Below are positions 26,062 to 33,803 of a stretch of 64,000 bases of DNA, in pieces. Within the stretch, counting starts at the first letter, position 1. Each line of letters begins with the position of its first letter. This stretch comes from an uncultured Phaeodactylibacter sp. (lineage in GTDB: Bacteria; Bacteroidota; Bacteroidia; Chitinophagales; Saprospiraceae): the NCBI GenBank assembly GCA_913057245.1, contig CAJXNH010000008.1, positions 1-64,000 on the forward strand, given 5' to 3'. The position numbers were made by a program, and so were the translations under genes. The notes under the pieces are model-generated. The model was not told where the DNA came from. It ran no database searches and saw nothing but the letters and a program-made list of their open reading frames with translations.

Positions 26062-27513
26062 TTATGCGACGGCGTTGATCGCCTCGTCAATCGTGTCTTG
26101 TGACAGTGTGCTTGGGCAAGCGTAGTCCGTTACTGGTGCTTCGCTCGCTTCGATAGCGCGCCATCCGCCGATGATGTCCACCAGATTGTGGAAGCCACGG
26201 GCTTTGAGGATGGAAGCGGTGATCAGGGAGCGATAGCCACCCAGACAGTGCAGGTAGTACGTTTCGCTGCGCTCCAGCCGGTTCATGTTCTTGTTGATAT
26301 AATCCAGCGGGAAGTTGCGGGCTGTAGTGACATGCTGGGAGAGGAACTCTGTTGGCTTGCGCACATCAAGCGTAGTGGGCACCTCGCCGGCAGCCAGGCG
26401 CTTAGCGTATTCCACCGCAGTGACAGCTTCTACCGAATCGGTTTCTTTTCCAGCGGCTTTCCAGGCATCAATACCTCCGTTGAGGAAGCCCAGGGTGTTG
26501 TCGTAGCCTACGCGGGCCAAACGGGTCACCACTTCTTCTTCCCGGCCGGCTTCTGCGAGGAAAACGATAGGTTGTTGCAGATCGCCAACCAGAGCGCCGA
26601 CCCAGGGCGCGAAGTTGCCGTCGATACCAATAAAGATGGAGTTCGGGATATGGCTTTCGCGGAAAGCGGCTTCGCTGCGGGTGTCGAGTACGAGTGCTTC
26701 GTGCTGTTCTACGACTTCTTCGAAAGAAGCGGCGTCGAGGGCAACGGCACCGGTTTCGAGCACCTGATCAAAGCTGGCGTAACCGGCTTTGTTCATTTTC
26801 GCGTTTGCGGCGAAATACTGCGGTGGTGGCATCAGGCCAGCGGTAAGTTCTTTGATGAACTCCTCTTTGGTCATATCGGCACGCAGGGCATAGTTGGTCT
26901 TCTTCTGATTGCCAAGCGTATCCCAGGTTTCATCACTCATGTTCTTACCACAGGCAGAGCCGGCACCGTGGCCCGGATAGACGATGACTTCATCAGGCAG
27001 CGTCATGATCTTTTCGCGTAAGCTGTCAAACAACCAGCCCGCAAGATCTTCGGTAGTGATTTCACCGGTCTTCTGTGCCAGATCAGGGCGGCCTACATCA
27101 CCAATGAAGAGGGTATCACCGGTAAAGATGCTATGCTCTTTTCCTTTCTCGTCAATAAGCAGGAAGGTGGTACTTTCCGGCGTGTGCCCCGGCGTGTGGA
27201 GGACTTTGATGGTCAGCTTGCCCAGCTTGATCTCTTCTCCGTCTGTAGCCATGTGCTTTTCAAAAGTCGTTTCTGCTTTAGGGCCGTAAACGATGGTAGC
27301 ACCCGTCTTTTTCGCCAGGTCAATATGGCCGGATACGAAATCAGCGTGGAAGTGGGTTTCAAAAATGTACTTCAACTCTGCACCTTCCTGACGCAGTTTG
27401 TCGAGGTAAGGCTGAGTTTCGCGCAATGGATCAATGATGGCTGCTTCGCCGTCGCTTTCAATGTAGTAAGCGGCTTCTGCAAGACAACCGGTATAAATCT
27501 GTTCGACTTTCAT
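26062..27513 (-). CDS. Persulfide dioxygenase-like MBL-fold hydrolase with two rhodanese domains
   Basis: A 483-aa protein. Residues 1-~230 are a metallo-beta-lactamase domain of the ETHE1/persulfide dioxygenase type, oxidising glutathione- or thiol-persulfide to sulfite. Metal ligands are visible: THFHADFVSGH (His54, His56, Asp58), His110, Asp133 and His182. Two rhodanese domains follow (~255-355 and ~365-465). The first lacks the catalytic Cys (FLAEAGREE). The second has it (Cys423 in LHCLGGYRS), so it can probably transfer sulfane sulfur. The promoter has an exact -7 box and a Crp/Fnr-type palindrome. Role in sulfide detoxification is inferred from family. Confidence 0.9.
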   Translation of the reverse strand: MKVEQIYTGCLAEAAYYIESDGEAAIIDPLRETQPYLDKLRQEGAELKYIFETHFHADFVSGHIDLAKKTGATIVYGPKAETTFEKHMATDGEEIKLGKLTIKVLHTPGHTPESTTFLLIDEKGKEHSIFTGDTLFIGDVGRPDLAQKTGEITTEDLAGWLFDSLREKIMTLPDEVIVYPGHGAGSACGKNMSDETWDTLGNQKKTNYALRADMTKEEFIKELTAGLMPPPQYFAANAKMNKAGYASFDQVLETGAVALDAASFEEVVEQHEALVLDTRSEAAFRESHIPNSIFIGIDGNFAPWVGALVGDLQQPIVFLAEAGREEEVVTRLARVGYDNTLGFLNGGIDAWKAAGKETDSVEAVTAVEYAKRLAAGEVPTTLDVRKPTEFLSQHVTTARNFPLDYINKNMNRLERSETYYLHCLGGYRSLITASILKARGFHNLVDIIGGWRAIEASEAPVTDYACPSTLSQDTIDEAINAVA

Positions 27514-27557
27514 ATTTATCGAGAATTTTTAGTGTTCGGTTTAAATAATTAACACTA

Positions 27558-27565
27558 CAAAGGTA
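27558..27565 (-). promoter_or_regulatory. -7 box TACCTTTG of the persulfide dioxygenase gene
   Basis: Exact TAnnTTTG match, 44 bp upstream of the ATG. No -33 box, consistent with an activator-dependent promoter. Confidence 0.6.
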
Positions 27566-27587
27566 AGGGAGGATGAAGGTTAGATCA

Positions 27588-27601
27588 GTGACGGGCGTCA
27601 C
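27588..27601. promoter_or_regulatory. Crp/Fnr-type palindrome GTGACGGGCGTCAC
   Basis: Perfect GTGACG-GG-CGTCAC palindrome. Its centre is 33 bp upstream of the centre of the -7 box, near -40 from the expected transcription start, which is the class II activator position. The same spacing occurs at 41096 and 55746. Confidence 0.6.
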
Positions 27602-27616
27602 AAATTGGGCAGGCAC

Positions 27617-27655
27617 AAAAAAAAGCCTGCTGCAAATGGTGCTGCAGCAGGCTTT
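27617..27655 (-). terminator. Intrinsic terminator after the helical-protein gene
   Basis: Perfect 13-bp stem (27622-27634 with 27643-27655) followed on the minus strand by eight U. It separates the CBS/helical-protein transcript from the persulfide dioxygenase promoter. Confidence 0.88.
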
Positions 27656-27695
27656 GTTTGGTTTTGCTGGTTTTGATTGTTGTCAGGTTGGCTGG

Positions 27696-28076
27696 CTATA
27701 AATATTTGGCCAGGAAGCCGTAAAACTTACGCTTCAGGTCACTGTAAATGCGGCGATAGGATTCCATTTCTCCTTTCATGTACTCATGGAAGTCAGGATC
27801 TGCAGGTGCCTCTTCGCCCCGGCGCATCGCTTCGCCAATTTTTTGCTCGTGCACCTTGATATTGTGGTGCAATTCTTCCAGTACTTCACGTTGGCGGATG
27901 AACTGATTCTGAAACTGCTCCAAAAGGCTGAGCACCTGTGTGTCATTGTTTTTAATCACCAGGTCCTCCAGACGATGCTCATAGATTTTGAGCTCGTCGG
28001 AGAAAAAGCTCAGCTCGTTCATCCAGAGGCGGTGTTCGAAGTGGAGCTTCTCAATTGAATTCGTTGTCGTCACCAT
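27696..28076 (-). CDS. Small all-helical protein of unknown function
   Basis: A 126-aa soluble protein predicted to be almost wholly alpha-helical. Heptad-like stretches and regularly placed His/Glu residues (HFEHRLWMNEL, EHRLEDL, ELHHNIKVHEQ) could suit a helical bundle or metal site, somewhat like hemerythrin-type bundles; that is speculation. It starts 13 bp after the CBS gene ends, so the two form an operon closed by a strong terminator. I do not recognise the family. Confidence 0.75.
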   Translation of the reverse strand: MVTTTNSIEKLHFEHRLWMNELSFFSDELKIYEHRLEDLVIKNNDTQVLSLLEQFQNQFIRQREVLEELHHNIKVHEQKIGEAMRRGEEAPADPDFHEYMKGEMESYRRIYSDLKRKFYGFLAKYL

Positions 28077-28089
28077 ATCAGTATATTTT

Positions 28090-28512
28090 TTATTCGGTTA
28101 ATTGTTTGCGTTGTTCCAGCAGGTAGCGGAGCAGGTCCTGAGTGGTAATGATGCCCACAAGGGTGTCGCCGTCTACGACCGGGAGGGCATGCATGATGTT
28201 GGACAGAAAAACGGTGGCTACCTCGTGCACGGGTGTGTCGGGTGTTGTAGTAGCCAGCTGCCGGGTCATAATATCCTGCACCAGTACGGATTTGAAATCC
28301 TGCCGGAAATGAGCCAGCAGGTGATTGGCCCTGGAAAAATCGGACCGGGTGACAAGCCCTTTGAGCTGCCCATCGTCATTCACAATTGGAATATGGTGAA
28401 TATTGTAGGCCCGGAAACACTGCTCGATGGCCTGAAGGTTGTCTTCTGGCTTTAGCACCACGAGGTCCCGGCTCATCAGTTCGCTTACAGGAATGGGGAT
28501 GGATTTGATCAT
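28090..28512 (-). CDS. CBS-domain pair protein
   Basis: A 140-aa protein made only of two CBS domains (about 8-65 and 78-135), which together form one Bateman module that usually binds an adenine nucleotide. Typical pieces are VSELMSRDLVVLKPEDNL, HHIPIVNDDGQLKGLVTRSD, VQDIMTRQLATTTPDT and HALPVVDGDTLVGIITTQDLL. No effector domain is attached, so it probably acts on a partner; the helical protein 13 bp downstream is the obvious candidate. A perfect 14-bp direct repeat lies 57-92 bp upstream of the ATG. Confidence 0.9.
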   Translation of the reverse strand: MIKSIPIPVSELMSRDLVVLKPEDNLQAIEQCFRAYNIHHIPIVNDDGQLKGLVTRSDFSRANHLLAHFRQDFKSVLVQDIMTRQLATTTPDTPVHEVATVFLSNIMHALPVVDGDTLVGIITTQDLLRYLLEQRKQLTE

Positions 28513-28568
28513 GATGCTGTTGGTTAGTTGTGTATTGGCAAGATGCGCAAGCTTCCCGCGGGTTACGA

Positions 28569-28604
28569 TGAGGTTTGTCAGGGGGGGTAGTGAGGTTTGT
28601 CAGG
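28569..28604. repeat. Perfect 14-bp direct repeat, 22-bp period
   Basis: TGAGGTTTGTCAGG occurs at 28569-28582 and 28591-28604. Repeats one helical-turn multiple apart suggest a regulator site for the CBS operon. Confidence 0.6.
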
Positions 28605-28893
28605 ATTTGATTTTGTGGTCAGGCAGCTAATAGTACCTCAAGCCATCAATCCTTGATACCCCAAGTTTCGTTATTTTCCGCCTACTCCTCGTTTAAGAAC
28701 CGCTCCTTTAGCTCGGGCTAAAGTCGCGAACCTTTACCTTGATTAGTCGAAAAATAACTTCAACTTAAGTATCAGAGATCTATGACTTGAGGCACTGTAC
28801 CAAGTTTATGCGCTGTTGTTATCATTGAACTTGTGTTATCAAAAAGTTCTGAAGCCAATATTGAAAAAAGTCAGTTGATTTCGATCAAAAGAT
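28605..28893. other. Divergent intergenic region
   Basis: No gene is supported. It contains a 7-bp stem CTTTAGC-TCGG-GCTAAAG (28706-28723) without a U-tract. Composition is AT-rich compared with the flanking genes. Confidence 0.4.
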
Positions 28894-28901
28894 TACCTTT
28901 G
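28894..28901 (+). promoter_or_regulatory. -7 box TACCTTTG
   Basis: Exact consensus 27 bp upstream of the ATG at 28929, with TTG at 28875-28877 (16-bp spacing) as a possible -33. It supports 28929 as the start rather than the GTG at 28833. Confidence 0.55.
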
Positions 28902-28928
28902 AAAAACTTCAATACTAAACCTCTGTAT

Positions 28929-29462
28929 ATGCAAACGCAAATCTCAGAAAGTGCCATTCAGCTCCTGCTTGAGCGGCATAGTTTTATAGTCACACCTCAG
29001 CAAGATGGTGGATTGGTTATCACCCGAAGCAAATTCAGGAACAAGAATCTGCAGCTATATCTATACACTGCGGTTATCGGTACGATCATCAGTAGTATAG
29101 CCCTTTTCTATATCCGGTCCCGGATAGTGGGCATCCCCGTTTTGCTAAGTGTGACTGCGTTGATAGCGTACATGAATATGCGGGAGCGTGAAAAAGAAGC
29201 CCGGAAAAAGTCTGCGACACTGAACTCACAGGAAATTGCGATCAAAGAAGGTTTCAAAGTCAGGCGGGTCAATGTAGAGGACATAGCAGAGCTGAATACC
29301 AAGGTACTTCCCTACGATCAGCTTTTCGTAGGCACAATTGCCATTTTGACCCACGATGGACGCTGCTATGAATTTCTGGAATTTTTTGGTGATGAAGAAG
29401 ATAGCCTCCGGGAAGATTTGGTCAATTTTTCCAATTACATCATTGACCGGTTTATGTCCTGA
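28929..29462 (+). CDS. Membrane protein with two helices, unknown function
   Basis: A 177-aa protein. An N-terminal soluble part (~40 residues) is followed by a tight pair of membrane helices (YLYTAVIGTIISSIALFYI and GIPVLLSVTALIAYM) and a C-terminal cytosolic domain with charged and beta-rich sequence. ATG 28929 is preferred because a -7 box lies inside the longer GTG frame. It converges on the DUF2306-like gene with a 25-bp gap. I do not recognise the family; no partner is evident. Confidence 0.65.
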   Translation: MQTQISESAIQLLLERHSFIVTPQQDGGLVITRSKFRNKNLQLYLYTAVIGTIISSIALFYIRSRIVGIPVLLSVTALIAYMNMREREKEARKKSATLNSQEIAIKEGFKVRRVNVEDIAELNTKVLPYDQLFVGTIAILTHDGRCYEFLEFFGDEEDSLREDLVNFSNYIIDRFMS

Positions 29463-29487
29463 ACCTGCTTGCCTGCTGTTTCGGGAA

Positions 29488-30174
29488 TCAGGCTTGCCTG
29501 TATTTACGCTTCATATACCAGGAATATGCTATGCCCAAAAGCGTTGGCAAAATCCACGGAATGACCATCCACTGATGATGGAAGTGCAGCAAACCAACCA
29601 GGATACGGCTGCCGCCAAAGGCTGCAAAAGCCGTATAAGCCGCAATGCCTGAAATGATGGTGCCCTGAATGTGCATTTTCAGCCGCTGCTCTTTTTCCAT
29701 GGCAATTGCTTTACGCCGGAACAAGTCCCTCCCTGAGGGTAGCGCCAGCAGCCCAAAAAAGCCCATCATAGTGCCCATGCCAAGGAAATGGTACTTCAGG
29801 CCTCCCATCAGGATCATGCCAATGCCGGAAGCGAACAGCACAGCCAGGAAAATTTTCCGAACGATGAAATACCGGTTGGACCATTCCCCGCCCTGTTTCA
29901 GGATTTCATGGCTATACCACAGCGGATATGCCGTAATGATGGACAAATACCCAAGGTAGAGGGCGGCCACGTAGTGGTTCAGGATAAGGTTACAGATGCT
30001 AAGCAATAGTGCGGTAACGACGACCACCCACATGCAGTAGAAATAGTACAGCCCATAGGTGCGGTGTTTCGGGCTGCCTTTAGGCAAACCAACGGGGAGC
30101 CAGAACAGGATGAGGCTTAGCGCCCCAAATGGAATATGGATCCAAAGTAAAAGGTCGTGTAATTGAGCTGCCAT
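29488..30174 (-). CDS. DUF2306-like membrane protein
   Basis: A 228-aa protein with about seven membrane segments. The N-terminus (WIHIPFGALSLILFWLPVGLPKGSPKHRTYGLYY) shows the H-x-x-x-GA and KGS-HR-xGxxY features of the DUF2306-type group, whose spaced histidines may bind haem b. Function is not established. The upstream region carries an exact -7 box and three TGACAAnGG repeats at 20-21 bp spacing, close to a membrane-bound LytTR regulator gene encoded on the same strand just upstream. Confidence 0.7.
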   Translation of the reverse strand: MAAQLHDLLLWIHIPFGALSLILFWLPVGLPKGSPKHRTYGLYYFYCMWVVVVTALLLSICNLILNHYVAALYLGYLSIITAYPLWYSHEILKQGGEWSNRYFIVRKIFLAVLFASGIGMILMGGLKYHFLGMGTMMGFFGLLALPSGRDLFRRKAIAMEKEQRLKMHIQGTIISGIAAYTAFAAFGGSRILVGLLHFHHQWMVIPWILPTLLGIAYSWYMKRKYRQA

Positions 30175-30268
30175 AACATTTCGTATTTAGTGAAGTATGC
30201 CAGCAAACTTAAAGGGTTGGCAGAGACCGGTCAAGCGGGTTGTGATGGATGGCCGGAACAGGGCTTAA

Positions 30269-30318
30269 TGACAAAGGTAATGTGACCAATGACAAGGCGC
30301 AGGGATGGCTGACAAAGG
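30269..30318. promoter_or_regulatory. Three TGACAA(A)GG direct repeats, candidate LytTR sites
   Basis: TGACAAAGG at 30269-30277, TGACAAGG at 30290-30297 and TGACAAAGG at 30310-30318, with starts 21 and 20 bp apart. LytTR proteins typically bind 9-bp direct repeats about 21 bp apart. A LytTR gene ends 22 bp away. Confidence 0.55.
30272..30279 (-). promoter_or_regulatory. -7 box TACCTTTG of the DUF2306-like gene
   Basis: Exact TAnnTTTG on the minus strand, about 98 bp upstream of the ATG, overlapping the first TGACAAAGG repeat. The long leader leaves some doubt. Confidence 0.45.
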
Positions 30319-30339
30319 GAAAATTCCCAATTGAAAGAC

Positions 30340-31179
30340 CTACGCCTCTCTAAATACAGGAACATAGCTCCTCGATACCGGTACCGTTTTAGGGCAATCT
30401 GCGAGGGTGAGCATCAGCCCCTGCGCATTGCCCGCAGTGTCCGCTACGGCAGTCCTGTTGACCAGATAAGACCGGTGGCACCGCACGATGGCCTTGTCAT
30501 CAATCTGGTCCAGAATGCTTTTCAGGGTAGCGCGCTCGGTCTGTTCTCTCGGTTGGTTCGCCTCATCCAAATATCCGATACGAACGTATTTTTGCAGGGC
30601 TTCAATGTAGCGGATGTTGTTAGTGGGGATGCCAAATAAGGTTTCCGTGGCTTGTGGCCCGGGTGGTACAGGATGAGGATGCTCCTGATTGATTTCCTTC
30701 GCTATAGCCAGGTATTTATGTTCCTGCCGGATCAGCGACAGCAGGCCCAGTGCCACCAAAGGAAAAATGCCGACCATAAGGGTCCCGTAAATCATACTCG
30801 GAAAAAATTCCCAGCGGATATCCCCAAAGAACAGCAGGCGGGCGTAAAGGAAATTGCACAGGCTGATGGTTAGCATAATGCCGGACATGTACACGATCCA
30901 GTGCCCGAAGGTGAACTGACGTTCAGGGCGCAGTGAGGATAAAAAACCGTAGATCAGCTGAAATACCAAGGCTCCTGCAAAAGTCATAAGCCCAAACCCA
31001 AGGCACTTTAAAGCCTTCCCGGATTCAATAGTGGAGATGCCAAAGGGCTGAAAGATATACAGGAACAGCGCTACAAACAGGCTGATGAGCGCAATATTCC
31101 GGAAATACTTCGGCCAGCTTTCCGTCTCCGGAAAAGGTTTTTGGAGGAACTGCCGAATGGTAGGTACAATAGCGGTCAT
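30340..31179 (-). CDS. Membrane-anchored LytTR transcriptional regulator
   Basis: A 279-aa protein with four membrane segments (~25-150) fused directly to a C-terminal LytTR DNA-binding domain (~180-279; NNIRYIEALQKYVRIGYL, AIVRCHRSYLVN). There is no receiver or kinase domain, so it is a one-component membrane regulator. It starts 23 bp after the upstream secreted/membrane protein gene, probably in one operon. TGACAAAGG repeats just downstream of its stop may be its own target, controlling the DUF2306-like gene; that is inference. Confidence 0.88.
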   Translation of the reverse strand: MTAIVPTIRQFLQKPFPETESWPKYFRNIALISLFVALFLYIFQPFGISTIESGKALKCLGFGLMTFAGALVFQLIYGFLSSLRPERQFTFGHWIVYMSGIMLTISLCNFLYARLLFFGDIRWEFFPSMIYGTLMVGIFPLVALGLLSLIRQEHKYLAIAKEINQEHPHPVPPGPQATETLFGIPTNNIRYIEALQKYVRIGYLDEANQPREQTERATLKSILDQIDDKAIVRCHRSYLVNRTAVADTAGNAQGLMLTLADCPKTVPVSRSYVPVFREA

Positions 31180-31202
31180 ATCTTTTTTAGTCTTAGGGAT
31201 AT

Positions 31203-32069
31203 TCAGGGCTGTTCAATGCCGATGACTTCTGTCTCACTAGGGTTGGCTTCTTGCTTTGCTTCCTGCATCACTTTTTCTACCTTCCATTTTTCTGAGAAGG
31301 GTGCGTTGATCCAGGAGGCGTTGTAGGCGATTAACGCAATGATACCAATTACCATAACCACTATGGATAAGGTGCAGCCTTGGTTGGCTTCTTCTTGTAA
31401 ACCGGAGGCATTAGGATCTTGACCGCCGGAAAATATAATTGAGATTGTTATCGCAATTAGGGCAATGCTGACAGTAACAAGACCAACAATTAATCCTACA
31501 CCTAGGGCTACTCCTCCAAAAATACCCAGACCATTCTTGATTTTGACTTTTAAAACCTTTTCTCTGGGAATGGAGATCGTGGAATTGTAGTGAGATTTCA
31601 GGACAAGATGGGTTTCCGTTATATCGTCCAGTACATCAACTACCTTCCGTTTCTTATCCTGTTCGAGATATACCACTTTCACTTTGATCCCTTTTTTGAA
31701 TCGTTTTTGGACTGATGGCTTATCCTTCCTGGTCAAAATCCATTCAGGTATCTTGGTGTCTTTGCTTACTTCCCGGACCGTTTCCGCGGCTGCTTCAGTT
31801 GGGACTTGTGTGGTGGTGTCCTTTTGAGCGCTTCTCTTACTGGTATCGTGGTACTTGATCTCTGCTACCATTTTGAGCGGGATGACCTGTGCCTGACCGG
31901 GCTGTTTTCCGCATAATTTGCAGTATACCTTACCATTGGCTACGGAGTCAACGGTCACCTCGAGCGGGCGGCCCGGATGTAAAATCAGCGTATCACATTT
32001 TTCCTGAGCATTCACAAATGAAAAAGACAGCAAACAAACGAAGGCAGTGAGGAATCGGAGGTGGTACAT
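31203..32069 (-). CDS. Exported membrane protein of unknown function
   Basis: A 288-aa protein with an N-terminal signal peptide (MYHLRFLTAFVCLLSFSFVNA). The first half is a periplasmic domain with a CKLCGK cysteine pair and two short beta-rich blocks (VVDVLDDITETHLVLKS). Near the C-terminus are two membrane segments (LGIFGGVALGVGLIVGLVTV and the stretch starting SIVVMVIGIIALIAYNA). It lies 23 bp upstream of the LytTR gene, so it may modulate that regulator. I do not recognise the family. Confidence 0.72.
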   Translation of the reverse strand: MYHLRFLTAFVCLLSFSFVNAQEKCDTLILHPGRPLEVTVDSVANGKVYCKLCGKQPGQAQVIPLKMVAEIKYHDTSKRSAQKDTTTQVPTEAAAETVREVSKDTKIPEWILTRKDKPSVQKRFKKGIKVKVVYLEQDKKRKVVDVLDDITETHLVLKSHYNSTISIPREKVLKVKIKNGLGIFGGVALGVGLIVGLVTVSIALIAITISIIFSGGQDPNASGLQEEANQGCTLSIVVMVIGIIALIAYNASWINAPFSEKWKVEKVMQEAKQEANPSETEVIGIEQP

Positions 32070-32100
32070 GGTGTATTGGGGTTTGTATGTAGCTAGAATA

Positions 32101-32108
32101 CAAAGTTA
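32101..32108 (-). promoter_or_regulatory. -7 box TAACTTTG
   Basis: Exact TAnnTTTG match on the minus strand, 31 bp upstream of the ATG at 32069; probable promoter of the exported-protein/LytTR operon. Confidence 0.5.
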
Positions 32109-32127
32109 TCCGCAGAGTTAGCAATGT

Positions 32128-32589
32128 TTAAGGTAGCAGCAGCTCCAGGACAAGACGGTGCCGGCAGTGGATGCCATTTTCGATAATAGGCGCTGAGTAG
32201 TTTTTGGTAAAGTAATGCCGCTCCAGGCGCAGCAGCTCGAATCCTGCTTTTTGGTAGAACGCCAGCTGCCCAATACTGGAATTGCCAGTAGCGACCTGCA
32301 AGCGCTGAAACCCCTGCCTTTTAGCCTCAGCAATCAGAAAATGAAGCAGTTGCTTTCCCATCCCTTTGCCCTGAAGGCCGGGCTTGATCGCAATATTCAT
32401 AATTTCGGCGGTGGGTTCAGGCGCTTCTTCAATGGCTTGGAGCACCGCCACGCCACAGATGGCGTCCGCTTCCATCACCCAAACCTGACCGGTACGGCAG
32501 TAAGCCTGTACTTTTGCTTCGTCAGGGTCAGCCTCCAACAGGAGCGGCATAGGGAGGGGCTGACCAGTTTCAAGTCGCCGGAAGGTCAT
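32128..32589 (-). CDS. GNAT-family N-acetyltransferase
   Basis: A 153-aa acetyl-CoA-dependent acetyltransferase. The acetyl-CoA loop is visible as IAIKPGLQGKGMGKQLLHFL (Q/R-x-x-G-x-G/A), followed by LQVATGNSSIGQLAFYQKAGF and a C-terminal beta-strand. The chosen ATG (32589) overlaps the stop of the upstream gene by 4 bp (ATGA), the normal coupled arrangement; the longer frame to 32700 would run through the neighbour. Substrate is unknown. Confidence 0.88.
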   Translation of the reverse strand: MTFRRLETGQPLPMPLLLEADPDEAKVQAYCRTGQVWVMEADAICGVAVLQAIEEAPEPTAEIMNIAIKPGLQGKGMGKQLLHFLIAEAKRQGFQRLQVATGNSSIGQLAFYQKAGFELLRLERHYFTKNYSAPIIENGIHCRHRLVLELLLP

Positions 32590-33035
32590 CGGGCCATATA
32601 CTTTTCGAGGCTGCGGCGGGCAGAAGTCTGTACCTTTTTTTGGAAAAAGGGCGTCCAGCCGATGAGGTAACCCGTGGCGCCAAAGGCTTGCTGTGCCCAC
32701 CGGTAAAAGTTGAACTGATCCTTGTGCCGGTAGATTTTCCCATCCCGAAGCTCAAAGTTGGCCCGTATGTTATTGATGATTTTTCGCCCTGTTGCGGAAA
32801 AGGTGTAGGTCGCCTGCCAGTTGGCAGAGGCACTGTTGCCCTGCAGGTGCACATCTGAGAAATTCAACTCCAGGTCTTTGCCGGCAGAGACGAGCATGGC
32901 CCACATGGCACAGGTCTCCTCGTAGTTGAGGCCGGGGAATACCGGGTCGGCAAACCGGGCATCAGGAGCGTAGCAGGCCTGCATGGCGTCGCTGTCTTTG
33001 TGTTGGAACGCGGTGTAGAAATCTTTTATAATCAT
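32586..33035 (-). CDS. SnoaL-like / NTF2-fold protein
   Basis: A 149-aa protein with the cone-shaped NTF2-like fold pattern. It opens with IIKDFYTAFQHKDSDAMQACYAPDARFADPVFPGL, typical of the SnoaL-like polyketide-cyclase group, then DVHLQGNSASANWQATYTFSATGRKIINNIRANFELRDGKI. The C-terminal tail (YLIGWTPFFQKKVQ) is common in small bacterial members. Enzymatic activity cannot be assigned. It is translationally coupled to the GNAT gene. Confidence 0.83.
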   Translation of the reverse strand: MIIKDFYTAFQHKDSDAMQACYAPDARFADPVFPGLNYEETCAMWAMLVSAGKDLELNFSDVHLQGNSASANWQATYTFSATGRKIINNIRANFELRDGKIYRHKDQFNFYRWAQQAFGATGYLIGWTPFFQKKVQTSARRSLEKYMAR

Positions 33036-33141
33036 TTGGTACGGGCTTCAATTATTTAGTTCCGGAATTCAACATTAGGCTTCAAGAGCTCTATATGGGA
33101 TCAGCGCCCAGAAAATGAGCAAACCAGCCTTATTGCTTTTT

Positions 33142-33708
33142 TCATGATCGAGGGGATTTTGATTTTGATAATTGATATTTTTGGATCACGTCGTATAAAT
33201 TATCAAGGTGGTCCATTTCGAAAATTGGTAACAGTTCCTCTAATTGATGATGACTATATCCCATACCCTTAGGAGCAGATTTCCAAGGCCCATAACTTTC
33301 AGAGAATTGAATACAATTACCCTCAATGCCTTGAATACGGAGAAGTACAACATAATTGCTACGGGCATCACGTTTTCCTCCCGATGTTTCAAATTCGTAG
33401 GTCCACCAGAGAGAGGCATTTAGAGGTCCTGTGCAGCAAAATTGCTCCCTGTCTTTCTGAATGGTAAGCTCCAATACGCCTTTGCTCATCAGGAGTTTTA
33501 CTATATAAGCATGCTTTTTGATGCGATTCCACTCAAATACGATCGAACCGCCTGTAATAAAAAGAACTGCCCACCAGCCACTTACAGGCAAAAAACCCCC
33601 TACAACAAATACAACAATACTTAATAGGAGCAGAAACCCTGTCCACCAGAAAGGTTGAAAGCTTTCAGCTTTAGGAATGGCTTTGGAGTGGTAGAGCATG
33701 TTTTCCAT
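33142..33708 (-). CDS. Membrane protein of unknown function
   Basis: A 188-aa protein. Two adjacent membrane segments occupy residues ~22-60 (FLLLLSIVVFVVGGFLPVSGWWAVLFITGG). The rest is a cytosolic domain with mixed beta content. ATG 33708 is used; an ATG three codons further in is also possible. Its base composition is clearly more AT-rich than the flanking cyd and NTF2 genes, a mild sign of separate origin. No family recognised and no evident partner. Confidence 0.6.
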   Translation of the reverse strand: MENMLYHSKAIPKAESFQPFWWTGFLLLLSIVVFVVGGFLPVSGWWAVLFITGGSIVFEWNRIKKHAYIVKLLMSKGVLELTIQKDREQFCCTGPLNASLWWTYEFETSGGKRDARSNYVVLLRIQGIEGNCIQFSESYGPWKSAPKGMGYSHHQLEELLPIFEMDHLDNLYDVIQKYQLSKSKSPRS

Positions 33709-33723
33709 ATCAGACCACTAAAA

Positions 33724-33753
33724 TAAAAAAAAGGCAGGGAATTCCTCCCTGCC
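33724..33753 (-). terminator. Intrinsic terminator after cydB
   Basis: Perfect 8-bp stem GGCAGGGA/TCCCTGCC (33733-33740, 33746-33753) with a long U-tract on the minus strand, 50 bp past the cydB stop. Confidence 0.85.
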
Positions 33754-33803
33754 CGAATGGTTTCGTCTGCATGAAACCAAAAATGATCGTCATGAAATAA
33801 GTC

